Positions 20,211-32,121 of a stretch of 64,000 nucleotides of DNA are shown piece after piece. The stretch covers positions 4,227,001-4,291,000 of the forward strand of contig JACGCM010001129.1 in NCBI GenBank assembly GCA_014058105.1. The letters run 5' to 3'. How positions within the stretch are numbered: the stretch's first letter is position 1; every line of letters begins with the position of its first letter. Source of the stretch: Kingdonia uniflora. Taxonomy: Eukaryota; Streptophyta; Magnoliopsida; Ranunculales; Circaeasteraceae. A program made the position numbers and the translations under genes. A model generated the notes under the pieces. The model searched no databases. It had not been told where the DNA came from and worked only from the letters and a program-made list of their open reading frames with translations.

Positions 20211-21686
20211 TTGTCTATTCCATCCATTGTTAATGCACCCAAGTTAGACCTCAAGCCATTACCTAAGACCTTGAAGTATTCTTTATTTGGTGATTCTAGC
20301 ACTCTGCCTGTGATCATAGCTTCCAACCTCAATATTGACCAAGAAAGTAGATTATTGGGTTTCCTTGAAAGACACAAATCAGCCCTAGGGTGGTCTATAG
20401 CAGACTTGAAGGGGATTATCCCGACCGCTTGCATGCATCGCATCAATCTCGAGGAAGGTGCTAAAAATTCTCGCGAGATGCAACGGAGGTTGAATCCCAC
20501 CATGATGGAGGTGGTGAAGAAGGAAGTTCTTAAACTTTTGGACTCGGTCATCATATACCCTATTTCGGATAGTAAGTGGGTCAATCCTGTTCAGGTTGTA
20601 CCTAAGAAATTAGGGATTACTGTAGTTGAGAATGTGAATAATGACCTAATCCCCACCCGCATAACCACCGGGTGGCGTGTATGTATCGATTATAGGAAAT
20701 TGAACATGGTCACAAGGAAGGATCATTTTCCTCTTCCTTTCATTGATCAAATGCTTGACCGCTTAGCTAGTAAAAGTCATTACTGTTTTCTTGACGGTTA
20801 TTCTGGATACAATCAGATCTCCATTGCCCCAGAAGATCAAGAGAAGAAAAATTCCACATGTCCCTACGGGACATATGCTTATCAACGTATGTCATTTGGG
20901 TTGTGCAATACACCCGCTACATTCCAGCGTTGTATGATAAACATATTTTCTGATATAGTTGATAAGTTTCTTAAAATATTTATGGATGACTTCTCTGTGT
21001 ATGGATCGCCTTTTGACGAATGTTTACACCATTTAGAGCTCGTGCTAGAACAATGTACACAAACTAATTTGGTGTTAAATTGGGAAAAGTGTCACTTCAT
21101 GGTGGCACAAGGGATAGTTCTTAGACATATTATCTCCAACAAAGGGATTGAAGTCGATAAGGCCAAGATCGACATTATTTCTTCTTTACCTCCACCTCGG
21201 ACGGTTAAGGCCATTCGATCATTTTTGGAGCATGCTGGGTTTTATCACCGGTTCATCAAAGATTTTAGTAAAATTTCCCAGCCCTTGTGCAATTTACTTG
21301 CTAAGGACACTGATTTCAACTTTGATGATGCATGTTCAGGAGCTTTTAAGAAGCTCAAACTTTTATTAACTTCGGCCCCTATCATCCAACCTCGCAATTG
21401 GGAACTTCCCTTTGAGCTCATGTGTGACGCTTCTGATTACGCTGTTGGATCAGTTTTAGGGCAAATAATAGATAAAAAGCCTCATGTTATTTACTATGCT
21501 AGTCCCACGCTCAATGTCGCACAATTAAATTACTCCATTACGGAGAAAGAGTTATTAGCCATTGTGTTTTCCTTGGAGAAATTTCGATCATACCTTGTTG
21601 GATCTAAAATCATTATTTACACCGACCATGCGGCCTTAAAGTATTTACTATCTAAAAAAGACGCTAAGCCTCGGTTAATCATATGA
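20211..21686 (+). CDS. R3 reverse transcriptase-RNase H (Athila-like), open 491 codons
   Basis: The best-preserved coding region of the window. Order: [23 protein letters not shown], the [14 protein letters not shown] block, [37 protein letters not shown] (motif A Asp), [18 protein letters not shown] at residues 257-260 (nt 20979-20990), a thumb region ending [14 protein letters not shown], then RNase H with [25 protein letters not shown] and [10 protein letters not shown] (D-E-D carboxylates). Known: it copies element RNA and degrades the RNA strand. It is normally part of a Gag-Pol polyprotein, so the Met at 20211 is only the first in-frame ATG after a stop. It ends at a premature TGA before the integrase. 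Confidence 0.9.
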   Translation: MSIPSIVNAPKLDLKPLPKTLKYSLFGDSSTLPVIIASNLNIDQESRLLGFLERHKSALGWSIADLKGIIPTACMHRINLEEGAKNSREMQRRLNPTMMEVVKKEVLKLLDSVIIYPISDSKWVNPVQVVPKKLGITVVENVNNDLIPTRITTGWRVCIDYRKLNMVTRKDHFPLPFIDQMLDRLASKSHYCFLDGYSGYNQISIAPEDQEKKNSTCPYGTYAYQRMSFGLCNTPATFQRCMINIFSDIVDKFLKIFMDDFSVYGSPFDECLHHLELVLEQCTQTNLVLNWEKCHFMVAQGIVLRHIISNKGIEVDKAKIDIISSLPPPRTVKAIRSFLEHAGFYHRFIKDFSKISQPLCNLLAKDTDFNFDDACSGAFKKLKLLLTSAPIIQPRNWELPFELMCDASDYAVGSVLGQIIDKKPHVIYYASPTLNVAQLNYSITEKELLAIVFSLEKFRSYLVGSKIIIYTDHAALKYLLSKKDAKPRLII

Positions 21687-21689
21687 ATT

Positions 21690-23061
21690 TTTTTGTTATA
21701 AGAATTTGATATCGAAATTCGAGATAAGAAAAATGTTAAGAATGTGGTTGCGGATCATCTATCTCGAATTCTCACTGAGGGTACTGAAGATTTTTTTCCT
21801 TTCTTAGAGACATTTCCTAATAAGCAGCTCATGGCTATCTCACAACTGCCTTGGTAAGGCGATATTGTCAATTATCTTGCTACGCAACGATTACCTGCCC
21901 ATTGGTCAAAACAAGATATAACCAAATTCTTGCACTAGGTTAGACGTTTTAGTTGGGACGATTCTTATCTTTATAAGTTTTGTTCTGACCAAGTGATTAG
22001 GAGATGCATTCCAAGTGATGAGTTCCATAGTGTACTCACATTTTTCTATACCTTAGCTTGCGAAGGACATTTTGGGACCAAGAAAACTGCTGCAAAAGTC
22101 CTTTAATCTGGTCTTTATTGGCCTACCCTTTTTCGTGACGCACATACCTTTTGTTCTAAATGTGATAGGTGCCAGAGGACATGGAATATTTATCATCGAA
22201 ACATAATGCCCTTGAACAACATCCTTATTGTTAAACTATTTGATGTTTGGAGCATTGACTTTATAGGCCCATTTCCTTCTTCTCGCGGTTACCTTTACAT
22301 TCTAGTTGCAGTCGATTATGCTTCTAAATGGGTTGAGGCGGTGCCATGTCAAACGAATGACCATAAGCCTATGGTAAAAAATTTGAAAACCATTTTTAAT
22401 CATTTTGGCACGCTTCGGGCAATTATTAGTGATGGTGGTAAACATTTGTAACCGTGTCTTTCAAAATCTTTTGAAAACTTACTCCATCACTCATAAAGTT
22501 GTCACACCTTATCATCCATAAACAAGTGGTCAAGTCGAAGTATCCAATCGGGAGATCAAATGAATTTTAGAAAAAACTGTTCGAACCGATTGTAAAGATT
22601 GGTCTGATCGTCTTGATGATGCCTTTTGGGCATATCGAACAGTTTATAAAACCCCGATTGGTATGTCACCCTATAGACTTGTCTTTGGGAAGGCTTGCCA
22701 CTTACCTGTAGAATTGGAACACAATGCTCTCTGGGATACAAAGGCCTTCAACTTTGAAATGGATAAAGCCAGATCATATAGAAAACTTCAACTTTCTGAA
22801 CTTGACGAACTTCGTTGCGAGGCCTATGAAAATGCAAAAATTTACAAGGAACGAACTAAAGCTTTTCATGATAAGTCGATTGTTCGCAAAACTTTTGAGC
22901 CTAATCAGAAAGTGTTACTCTACAATTCTCGGCTACGTTTATTTCCTGGGAAATTACATTCTCGTTGGTACGACCATTTTGTAGTTAAAACTGTTTATCC
23001 TCATGGAGCCGTAGAGGTGAAGGATCCTAAGAACGAAAATATTTTTAAGGTCAATGGGTAA
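21690..23061 (+). pseudogene. R3 integrase, several stops and frameshifts
   Basis: After RNase H the frame keeps VVADHLSRI, then the zinc finger (HSVLTFFYTLACEGHFGTKK...CSKCDRCQ, an H-H-C-C pattern with one stop inside), the core with VWSIDFIGPF (first Asp), ASKWVEAVP, AIISDGGKH (second Asp) and the HPxxSGQVE-type block near 22510-22540 interrupted by a stop. The open C-terminal frame 22663-23061 reads [40 protein letters not shown], and [18 protein letters not shown], the hallmark Athila integrase C-terminus. At least six stops were seen, so it is dead. Confidence 0.85.
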
Positions 23062-24114
23062 CGATTAAAACCGTACTTAGAGTCCTACACTTTTGATGAA
23101 GAGACAACATTTCTAAATGATCCAGTATATCATAACTGATATTATGTACCCCTATAGTACCATTATAAATTATTTAAGTATGGGGGTACATTTGTCTGGC
23201 TGAAGACGATAAACTTAACGCTTCTTGGGAGGCAACCCTTGACACATTCAGGTGAGACATTTCAGTTTTCCTCTTCTACTTATTTTCTTGTTCTCCAACA
23301 TTGAGGGCAATGCTTGATTTAAGTTTGGGGGTAGGAAACCATTTATTGATATGCTTTTTGAAAAAAGAAAAGTGAAATAATGGCACTTTGACAATTTATG
23401 ATATATTTTTGATGAATTTCCAAACACTTAAACTGATTTTACCTTAAATAAATATTATGGAAAAACCTAAATTTTGAAATTGTACCAAGTATACACTAGA
23501 ATATTTTGGAATATCTTAAGCTAGATATACTATCTCTTTATCAGCAACTAATTCAAGTTAACTTGACATATTTTGGAAATGTGCACTTTACTGTAGTTTT
23601 GCAATTAATACCTTCAATAAATTTTTGCTTAGTATAAGTGAAATTTAGTATTTATGCTAGAAATAGTTTATACAAAGGAGACAACTGCCTATGAATAAGT
23701 TCATTCCTAAGAAAAAAAATAAAAATAAAAATAAGCCAAATGTGCTCTAAAAACTTTTACGCTGCAAGTCTAATCGCATGATTAAGAACTGAAAGAGGAA
23801 AAATTATCACCAATCTCGAGTTTGACCATGGACTATGTGAAAGGAGTATAAGAAAATATTACTTGTGAGAATCTTGAGTCAAGGTCATGATGGGGCATCA
23901 CACCCTGGCAACCTTAGCCAACTGGTAGAGATTGTTGACTAAAAACTCTTTGTTACGGAGGCTTCACTAAGAAACATAGTACTCAAAAGAAAATGTTTGT
24001 AAAAGAAAAGAAAAAAAAAAAAAAATTCTAGTAACACGAATTGACTTAGGCACTTGTCAAACTGACCGTTGAATTTATTCCAGTAAGAACTAGACTACCA
24101 AAAAACTGAGTTAA
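23062..24114 (+). other. R3 3' UTR, first part
   Basis: Non-coding. It carries the Athila block CTTCTTGGGAGGCAACCC at 23221-23240 and the ATTGAGGGCAATGCTTGATTTAAGTTTGGGGGTAGG stretch near 23300-23330, and it matches R1 (4700-3800) and R0 on minus. It is interrupted at 24115 by C2. Confidence 0.8.
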
Positions 24115-24360
24115 CATTTCAACAAATAAGGGTTACGACGTCATTTAATCAACGTCATTTTTTTGGATAATAACTTTGATACATATATTTTCCATTTTTA
24201 TCCGTAACTTAACAAGTTCATTAATGGATTTAAGTCATTTTATTGCAAACTGACGTTACTGCTTATTTTCCTCGTTATTTTTGCAAATGACGTAATAGAA
24301 AAGTGTTTATTCACTACTACATTAACGTCGTTACTTGATTAAATGACATTGTATCTTTTT
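24115..24360. repeat. C2 left subterminal repeats (ACGTCATT motif)
   Basis: Repeated ACGTCATTTAA/AACGTCATT and TGACGT motifs. The right end (29330-29660) has denser, mostly palindromic TGACGT/ACGTCA copies. They are probable transposase-binding repeats. TGACGT is also the core of bZIP TGA-factor sites; any host binding is speculation. Confidence 0.7.
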
Positions 24361-26478
24361 ATATAATTTGAGAGAAATACGAGAGAGCTCACGGGAAGTA
24401 GAACTTTGGGTACAATTGAAAGTAAGAACTTTGTGGGATTACGATGAGAATAATCCCAGTGCGAGAGAAGAGATTTAGGAGGCACAATTAGAAATTAAGA
24501 GGAAGTTTTACAACGATGAATCTCTACTCGAAGAAAATCTCTGTCGCTGAAGTATAAACTTTTGTGAGGCAAAATCCTACCCTAACTTATGATGAAATCC
24601 TTCTTCAAAGCCACACAACTACTCCTTCAAGGTTTTTATTGAGGAATATACAACCGTAATTTGCAAAGGATTAACCACTTAAGCAGGTAAGAAATTCTCC
24701 AATTTTGATTTTGCTAATCAAAGAATTTGTTTAATTCTTTCGCTAAATTAGTAGTTATACTTCTGTAGATTATAAAGGATGAAAGGGATTTTGAATTGGT
24801 TTAGATTCGTCCACATTTGGTAGATTTTATTGTCTTCCATATATGGATGTGAACCCTAATTCCCCACTATTCTTGGTGCTTATTATTTCTAAGATTTATT
24901 GGGATTTATAATAAAACTTGATACTTCTTCATTTTTTTGTTCACTCTATTCTGATACAAAATATAGTCCAAGACTTGTAATTATTAGAAGCCCCTAAAGA
25001 AATGTATATCAGGGGTAATTGTCAGCATTTTTAACCAAGCTTTTCTCCAATGGTGAACTTTGGAAATTTCAAATTTGAGACATTCCTCCTTCCTTAGGAG
25101 TGTACCGGTTAAGTGGCGAGGACTGATGTATGTGAAATGGTATCACTATTGCATTTCTAGACTAAGCTGGACACAAGAGTTATTGCAGTTCCTTGAGACC
25201 TCGATAGAAATGGTAAGCAAATAACAAAAGGAATGGCAGTAGACAACACTGTGCGTGCATTTCCAGTAGGGTATGGGGCGTGGTTTAGAAATGAGCATGT
25301 CATATTATCATAAATAGGGCATGTATCTCTATATTGTGTCTATGGAAGAGAAATGGTACACATCTATGGCATCTTGGTACACTGTCCTTTGTATCTTAGT
25401 CAAAAGCGCTAGAGGTGTAGTCAACATTAGCTACTCCCTAGCAACATTCCCAGTTGGGGTGGTACCTCCTATATCTCTATAGCTCACTGAGCTTGTGGTT
25501 TAAGGCAAAGAGTGACCCAATGCAGTCTGGCTGCCGCCAAAAAGATGTACTTTAACCATCAGTGTTCAGAGTCGTGAATTGGGGTAGCCTGGTTCCCATT
25601 TACATCTGATAGGATTTTCGTGGCTAAGTATACTTGAAAGATTCCAGTTACTCTTAAACTGTTTTGCATGTTCACTATCTTTCAGGATGATCTCATTATA
25701 AGGAGCTTCGGGTCCAATAGTACTCACGATCTGGGTAACAAGAGAAAATTAGTGGTGCTCTTCTTGCTATCAAAGTTTCTGGTATTCCTCTCAGATTGTA
25801 TATTCAATTTCCGTGTCCCGATTTCCTATGGTTTTATTATGTCCCAACAGTTTAAGGAGCTATCTGGATAAAATAGTTCTCGAGTAAACACATCCCAAAA
25901 ACTGGTGCTCTCGCTTTCAGGTTGATTCAAACACATGCATTTGTTTTCTTGAGTTCTAAAGGATTAATGAAGACCATCCAAGAGATAATGTCATAAAATC
26001 TTAAAGTCCTACTTTTTTTTTTAGAAACCACTGATGTAATTTGTCAAAAAAAAGTGTCGAGCTAATTATTTTGGTGCATGAACACCACCCTTAATTCAGG
26101 GTTGATGATCAATATTGCCATAGTACGACAATACGTATTAGGATGTCGAAGCAACCCATGACCTCGCCTGCCTTATTAGACTTGAAATCTAGTCTTGAAA
26201 TTACGGTTAGCAGTTAAGATGACACTGTCAAATGTTGGCCTGAAAACTTGAAGTGAGAATAATTTTTGTGAAAGAATAATTTTCATAAATTCGCTGAAAT
26301 TTCACAAGCAGAGTTTAAAAATCATAACAGCAAAAAGGGTCTCTTTGTGGTTGATCGTATATTTTAAATGCGGTGAACCGGATCGATCCTCCACTAGTTT
26401 AGGCCTTCCGGCTTGTATGATCCGATATCTCTCTCAATCAGCTCTGACAATAGTCGTAGTAGTAAACGCTTCTCCAAA
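24361..26478. other. C2 left interior, mostly unassigned
   Basis: One plus-strand segment (24372-24548) looks coding: an ELWVQLKVRTLWDYDENN stretch, one stop, then a charged stretch ending SLLEENLCR. I do not recognise it. The rest, including a plus frame at 25668-25871, has no supported identity. The stretch 25000-25620 has cDNA- or intron-like composition without clear signals. Confidence 0.35.
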
Positions 26479-27592
26479 TTAGTTCAAACCTTGATCTATC
26501 GTAACATAAACATCAGCAGGCATGGCCACATTCGACTCCACCAGAACACGGTTCCCAAATACATTTCGCAAGACGTGATTAGGAAAACTCTCGCTTGTAT
26601 TCAACGAATATTGTACATGCTTGATCCTATTTGGAAACAATAGTACCCTATTGAAATCCACACTCCACAAGGTTCCATTCCCTTGTGTGAATCCCCTGGC
26701 CACAGTTGCTTTTAGATTCATTCCTCGTGCATTATTCCCATTGATTTCTACTTGATCAATATTTCCAAAATTCCCATTTATTTGGATAATATCAATCCCT
26801 TTACCACTCCCGAAAAACATGTTATCGATGATATTTACACCGTTTATCACACCCTTTATAGACTACAAGATGATAAAAATGCATCTCCCAGGAAAAACGA
26901 GTAAGAGATGTGAAGTTGAACTGGATCCTCCACAACAATGCCTGAAAAAAACATAAACGGAGAACGGGATTTATCAAAAAAATTACAGATGAACAAAACT
27001 TCTCAATGACTTCAACGATATCGTTCGAAGTGTTTACCTGTGTGGTCCATGTAACAATTTATAATATGGGTTTGCGTCAAGCCGGGGAGCCGTAAGTAAA
27101 TCCCTGTACCACCCCAACCTGTAGCCTTATTATAGCAATGAACTCTGGTTAACACGTTAGCCTGACCCGACACCGTCACTCCAATCTGAGTAAGAAAATA
27201 TGATCACTCCAATCCTCACATTATGGTCTCCGCCTGCCGTGATATGTTGTTCTAAAAACAAGTTACGAATATACGTCTCATGGCCACTTTGGACTAATAC
27301 CCCATTAATTGTGAAATGAACTATGTAACAGTTATCAATTGTTGTTCGGAGCGAGTTAATGACGGAGATACCACTGCCTCTGTAGTTAGAGTCTAGCAAT
27401 AGGTCTTTAATGGTGATATCTTCGTAAGTATAGGATGATACAAACAGGTTTTCTTCCATGGGGCTATGTGCACTCTGTTTCTTTACTTTATTAGTTGATA
27501 GAGACGAGGAGGCCGATGTTGATAACTTTATTAGGTAGCGGATGGTCGGGAAATCATCTGACGCGTGTAATGTTCCTCCATGAATCTGTTTG
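26479..27592 (-). pseudogene. QRT3-like polygalacturonase (pectin-lyase fold) pseudogene
   Basis: On minus, the first exon runs 27592 to 27038: GGTLHASDDFPTIRYLI, YEDITIKDLLLDSNYRGSGISVINSLRT, SGHETYIRNLFLEQHITAGGDHN, a deletion of roughly 15-20 residues with a frame change near 27190, QANVLTRVHCYNKATGWGGTGIYL, YMDHT, then a GT donor. The second exon runs 26941 to 26479 after an AG: EDPVQLHIS, a 1-nt frameshift near 26862, INGVNIIDNMF, then NEW-type beta-helix strands ending VYVTIDQGLN. Known: Arabidopsis QUARTET3 is a pectin-degrading enzyme in pollen tetrad separation. The N-terminus with signal peptide is missing. Intron retention points to genomic, not retroposed, capture. Confidence 0.82.
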
Positions 27593-27789
27593 AACCATAT
27601 ATACCCTAGTTATAAAGATGAAAGAATTGGAAACATATCTCTAATTAAATTTTGTTGAAAAACAAACTTCTTTGATGATATGAATGAGACTTAATTATAG
27701 AATGTACACACAATTAACTGTAAACTAAAGAGCGCCTAATTTTTGCCAGTTATTGCAGCTCAGGTTGAACAGTATTGGATGTGTTTAAT

Positions 27790-28124
27790 CATAGAGTTTT
27801 TGGCCTTATCCCAACAATTCAACGAAATTAGATAAGAAAGATAGGTTATTGCGAGTGTCTCTCTCTGATAACCATTCCTCCTTGAGATGAACATCAACAT
27901 CCCTTCTTAGGCTAAGCACCTGATAATTTTTCTGAAGGTAATCCCCATGCTTGCTAAGAGCATCTTGTACATATTGTTTTCCTACAGTTCTTACTGCAGC
28001 TGCACTGAGTAAATTTTCCAAGAACCGTGCTATTTTACAAGTTTCAAGCTGTCTTTCGACCAAAACCAGGAACCACATGTTGAATACCAGGAACACCATC
28101 GACCTCATCACCAACAATGCATCG
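27790..28124 (-). pseudogene. 5'-3' exonuclease (FEN/PolI-type) C-terminal fragment
   Basis: On minus, one frame gives CIVGDEVDGVPGIQHVVPGFGRKTA, the helix-hairpin-helix (H3TH) motif of the PolI-type 5'-3' exonuclease family. A stop follows. A second frame, offset by deletion of the next few residues, gives SLENLLSAAAVRTVGKQY, LSKHGDYLQKNYQVLSLRRDVDV and LSERDT. Known: plants have organelle-directed proteins of this family. The catalytic N-terminal half is absent. It lies beside the QRT3-like piece in the same orientation but is from another gene. Confidence 0.75.
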
Positions 28125-28126
28125 AA

Positions 28127-28198
28127 AACTCAAGTCAGAGCTTGCCGCTGCTACAGGTGGAAATGTACAGACATCTGTCAACAACATTATCAATGAGG
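28127..28198 (+). other. Exon-like segment, unassigned
   Basis: A plus-strand open stretch reading LKSELAAATGGNVQTSVNNI and ending before a GTTTCT that could be a splice donor. It is next to the exonuclease piece on the other strand. I cannot name the source gene. Confidence 0.3.
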
Positions 28199-28368
28199 TT
28201 TCTCCTTTTTCTCCAACTGATTTTTTTGAATTTGGTTGAAAAATATAACTTTAGGTGGTGCTGCTTAACATTATGATTTCGATATGAATGAAACTTTTCT
28301 TATAAAACATCTTTGGAAATATGGACACCTTTTATTCTGCTACTTATAAACTTTTTTTTTCTTTGCAG

Positions 28369-28503
28369 GCAGAGGTTAACTATCTTGGGCAACTCAGTCA
28401 CCCAAACCTTGTCAAACTTATTGGTTATTGTTGTGAGGGTGAACACAAATTGTTAATATATGAATACATGGCCACGGGGAGCTTGGAAGCCACCTTTTCC
28501 GAC
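28369..28503 (+). pseudogene. Receptor-like cytoplasmic kinase (RLCK VII type) exon
   Basis: An exon of 135 bp bounded by TTTGCAG and GTAAGT. It reads [34 protein letters not shown] and GSLE, the alphaC-beta5 part of the kinase N-lobe in PBS1/BIK1-like kinases (subfamily VII, where an exon of this size is usual). The Lys and the catalytic loop are on other exons, not found here. Its intact splice sites suggest a recent capture or simply chance preservation. Confidence 0.82.
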
Positions 28504-29330
28504 GTAAGTATCTAGTTCATCTATAAGCTCAATTGAATTCGATTAAATTATAAGGCATCAATTTAACATAGTACTGAAGGAATATTAAATGTTAGAAGTA
28601 CTCGTGAATCGGGTACCCCTAAGCCAATTCAGGGGTTAAATAGAGCCATGCATAGGTAATTTTTGAGGTCGTGGCCGGCCATAACACAAATAAAAGCTAG
28701 TTATGGGGTTTATTGTAGTTTTTATATTTTTGTGAATTTTTTGAGTAAATTGTGTGCAGCACATGATATATGAGTATTTTTCATAAAATTAGAGCTTTTT
28801 CTAACATCATAACCAGACGCCCCTAGGCCATTTCAGGGGTTAAAGAGAGTTACCCCTTGATCATGTTAGTGCACATGGAGGAGTAATACACATAAAACTA
28901 GGTATTTTTCTTCTCCTCTTATTTTATATTATTTTCTTTTCTTTTACGATTGCAAGCATCTTATTGTGTACTCACATTTACAGAGCTAATATTTAATTTG
29001 TATGATTTGGCAGGTTTACAAATTGATTCAGATTAGTAGAAACACACAAAGGCACTCAATGGCTGTAAGCATTCTTGCAGTGAAACATCCGAGACCCTTC
29101 TTTATGGTTGCTTTATTAGTATTTTTGTGCATTGGTTAAGTTTACCAGTGATTTAGCTTTGTAATTCAATAATAATGAAGTGATTAAGTTCGAACATATT
29201 ATATTGAATGAAAGTAATATAATTTAGCCAAATATTTTACCTTTTTGTAGGATATGGTGGTGGTCCTGTAGAGAGGAGGACAGGGTAGTAGATTGATAAT
29301 ATTTGATTTTTAATTTTTTTTTTGTATTTT
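28504..29330. other. C2 right interior, intron-like
   Basis: It includes two copies of a CCCCTAAGCCAATTCAGGGGTTAAA-like stretch (28615-28640 and 28820-28842). No gene is recognised. Confidence 0.4.
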
Positions 29331-29688
29331 TTGAGGTATTGACGATATTTTAAAAATGTCATTGTTGATATATGAAAACGCTACCACGCCACTTTAAATA
29401 TGACGTTAAAAGATTTTAACTACGTAATTTTTTAATGACGTTATTTAGTGACGTCAATAGAATATACTAGCTGGCCGGCCATCGGAATTGGGTATTAATA
29501 ACGTCATTTTTTGAAAGCCCTTATACGTCACTTAATTAATGACGTTAGTACCTAGCTTTTCTCGTCACTTATTTAATGACGTTGTTAGTCCCTACTTTTC
29601 TACGTCATCGCCTTCGACGTGGAAAGGTAGGGACTAACAAGACATAACTATTTTTTTAATGGCGCAAAAACCCATATTTGTTGTAGTG

Positions 29689-30122
29689 AAATTATTCTAG
29701 ACAACGTATTAGGCGATAAAACTATTTTTATTGTACACTCAAATATAGCTAAATCAAGATACTTGAATCTCTTTCTAATCTTGAGGTAGTACCTCTAGTT
29801 TCGGATAAGCTTAAAATATTTTTTGATATACTCGGGAGAATAACAAGTTTAAGGATTTTTTCATTGGTATATTTTTGTCACAACTAAGTAAGGTTAAGTT
29901 CACAGGAAATGAGTCATATGTATTCTAGATTTGTTTAAAATGTCATTATTGACTTTTGTGGGTATAGTCACTGCAAACCCTCACGAGACAGTACTCGTCC
30001 ACCAGGCTAAACCTGGGGGTTTAACGGCTTCTTGCATACGCTAAATGCAACCGCACGACATGCGAAAATGGTTTTTGTTTACTTTTGCTCGAGGACTAGC
30101 AAAATATAAGTTAAGAGGTATT
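29689..30122 (+). other. R3 3' UTR, second part, and PPT
   Basis: The 3' UTR resumes after C2 and is colinear with 3760-3340 on minus. It ends in a purine-rich stretch (AAGTTAAGAGGTATT, 30107-30121) at the place of the PPT; the R0 and R1 copies keep the fuller TTTTGGGG or TTTGGGGG form. Confidence 0.78.
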
Positions 30123-30397
30123 TGATAGACACGTAATATTTACGTGTACAACTCCTAAATTTATATCTACCTAGTCATTTATTAAATAAATGTGACACTA
30201 ATAATGCTTTTGTTTGTATTTACAGGTCGTACATTTTTCCGATTTTTAACGAAGAACAAGGGTGATGCACTCCAACAATAATTCTCATTTGAAGTTGTCA
30301 ACCAAAGGCCCATGCATGAAAGCCCATTGAAGAGAATTAAATATAGATATTATTCTTATGAGTTGTAATATATATGCATGATTTTAGGCATTGTTTA
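30123..30397 (+). repeat. R3 3' LTR, left piece
   Basis: It matches 7740-8036, minus a ~22-bp deletion after TTTACAGG near 30222. It is cut by C3 after TTA (30395-30397), the left TSD copy. Confidence 0.92.
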
Positions 30398-30515
30398 CAC
30401 TACACCAAAACAGTCAATTTGCCACAGTTTTTTATTTTTTTTGCCACAGATAATATCTGTAGTTTATTAGACACAGATTTTATCTGTGGCATATAAATTA
30501 GAGCCTGTGGTTTTT
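30398..30515. repeat. C3 left subterminal repeats
   Basis: Three to four copies of TTTGCCACAG / CACAGATTTTATCTGTGGCA, palindromic around the central A/T. The right end repeats it seven or more times as ACCACAGACTTTATCCGTGGCAA-like units (41040-41310). Confidence 0.78.
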
Positions 30516-30589
30516 TTTTGTTTTCTAATTTGGCTCTAATTTTTGGTTTCTCTCCAATATTTTTGTTTTCTCTCTTGGAGTCTATTTGC

Positions 30590-30760
30590 TCACTTGCTGA
30601 AACTGAAACCGAGGGAAGAGAAACTGAGGAAGAGAAACAGAGGGAAGAACAATTTACAAACCGAAATCGAGTAGAAGAGGGAAGAAAAACAGAGGGAAGA
30701 GCAATTTACAAACCAAAATTGAGTAGAGGAGGGAAGAGAAGCAGAGGGAAGAGGACTCAA
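30590..30760. repeat. C3 imperfect purine-rich direct repeats
   Basis: GAGGGAAGA-based units. A longer unit (GAGGGAAGAACAATTTACAAACC...GAGTAGAAGAGG) occurs twice at a spacing of about 55 bp. Both strands are open through it (30518-30823 plus, 30590-30856 minus) only because of composition. Confidence 0.6.
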
Positions 30761-30948
30761 AATTCCCACACACTTGATCTCAAAATTCCTGTAAACTTCA
30801 GAATTGTCTCCACAAGTATCTAACTGATATCCCCTTTTGCTCATTTCCCATTTCAAGTGATTAATTTGATGTGTTCTCTATTGGGTTTGTGTAATTATTG
30901 GGTTCTGTTAGGTGGGGTTTAGATTATGAAGGATTTATTTGTATATTA

Positions 30949-31165
30949 GCAATGGGGTTTTGATTATTTTAAGTTTATGTTTATATATCTGTCATGGGGT
31001 CTTGTTTATTTGAATTTATGCGTATATATCTGTCATGGGGTTTTGCTTATTTGAATTTTATGTGTATATCTGTCATGGGGCTTGGATTATTTGAAGTTTT
31101 GCATGTATATTTGTCATGGGGTTTGGTTAATTTTGAGGTTAGATGTATATTGTCTATCATGGGGT
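30949..31165. repeat. C3 ~41-bp tandem repeat
   Basis: About five to six copies, marked by (T)GTCATGGGG at 30990, 31031, 31071, 31112 and in decayed form at 31155 (and GCAATGGGG at 30950). The unit is roughly TATATCTGTCATGGGGTTTT plus a TATTTGAATTTATG part. Confidence 0.75.
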
Positions 31166-31239
31166 TTGGATTTTTGAGAATTTTTTGGGTACTGTTGGCA
31201 TGAGGTTTTGATGTTGTTTATTTATGTGTTTTTTGGTAT

Positions 31240-32121
31240 TTTGTAGGTGTGGATATTAGGACAACAAAGGTGTGTGAATCTGGGTTCTATAATTATATAG
31301 CTGAGAATGTGTTTTACACTTTAAAAAGAAGAAAAATTTCATGTCGTTCTGATTACTACTAGGCTTCTGTCTTCAAGGTATAATTTCTTTTAACACACAA
31401 GATTCATTCTGCTTCAAATAATGTTATGCTTATTTTGTTCAATGTTTGTGACATTTAGTTTTGAAGTAGTGGTTTAGGATTTCAATAGATTATTTTGCTT
31501 AAATGGGCACTCCTATTCTTGGATAAGTACTGTAGTTTATGATAGTTTTCTTGCTATTGCATTATATGGTGGGGGAGAAAGACAATTCTAAGGGGTACTC
31601 TCAAACTCTGTATAGTAAGTTAGTAACTTAAATACCAAAGAAGTCAATTCAACCATTTGTCGTGATCACCTTACTCCTCTATGTCTATTTAGGAAAAAAT
31701 GGTGGTCAAAGTGTGAAATGAAAATTTTACTGTTTTCATCTAATATCATTTCTATCATTTCCATATTCATTTGAGGCCTTCAACTCCATATTTATTTCTT
31801 ACCCATTATTTATTGTCAATAAATATGAAGTTTACATACACCCATCTGCACCATTTTCATATTTTCTTGTCCTTTTGAGTCCTTCCGTCCTTCACCAAAA
31901 ATTCCTTGCCAAGAGTATTGCATGCCCAAACCATCTTTGGAGGCAAGATTATCTCTAAATAACTTGAAAATCCATGTCTAGCCACTATTATTCTAACAGT
32001 AGTAATAGCCCGAACTGCTATAATGTATGACCTTAATGTAAAGATGGTTTGTGGATGCTGTCTGAGGGAGTTTAAAATCTCTATTTGATCCCTCTCCGAA
32101 GCACTAGTCAATATCCAAGTT
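31240..32121. other. C3 interior, unassigned
   Basis: Mixed intron-like DNA. A minus frame at 31857-32210 is open but not recognised. It may be antisense to nothing or part of the gene piece at 32122-32775. Confidence 0.35.

Larger units (their letters stand above)
24115..29688 (+). mobile_element. C2: CACTA-type transposon in R3 3' UTR, gene-fragment carrier
   Basis: 5574 bp. The right end on minus reads CACTACAACAAATATGGGTT. The left end at 24115 reads CATTTCAACAAATAAGGGTT, 17 of 20 bases alike. The R3 3' UTR resumes at 29689; the intact site is visible on minus at 3765-3775. The TSD is decayed (TAA on the left, one base lost on the right). Both ends are packed with ACGTCATT/AATGACGT motifs (24130-24345 and 29330-29660). 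No transposase was recognised. It carries a QRT3-like pseudogene, a 5'-3' exonuclease piece and a kinase exon. Confidence 0.82.

Noticed and set aside
20180..20584. Minus-strand ORF opposite the R3 RT
   Set aside because: Antisense shadow of the RT frame.
30518..30856. Overlapping open frames on both strands near the C3 left end
   Set aside because: Purine-rich low-complexity repeats explain the openness; no recognisable protein.
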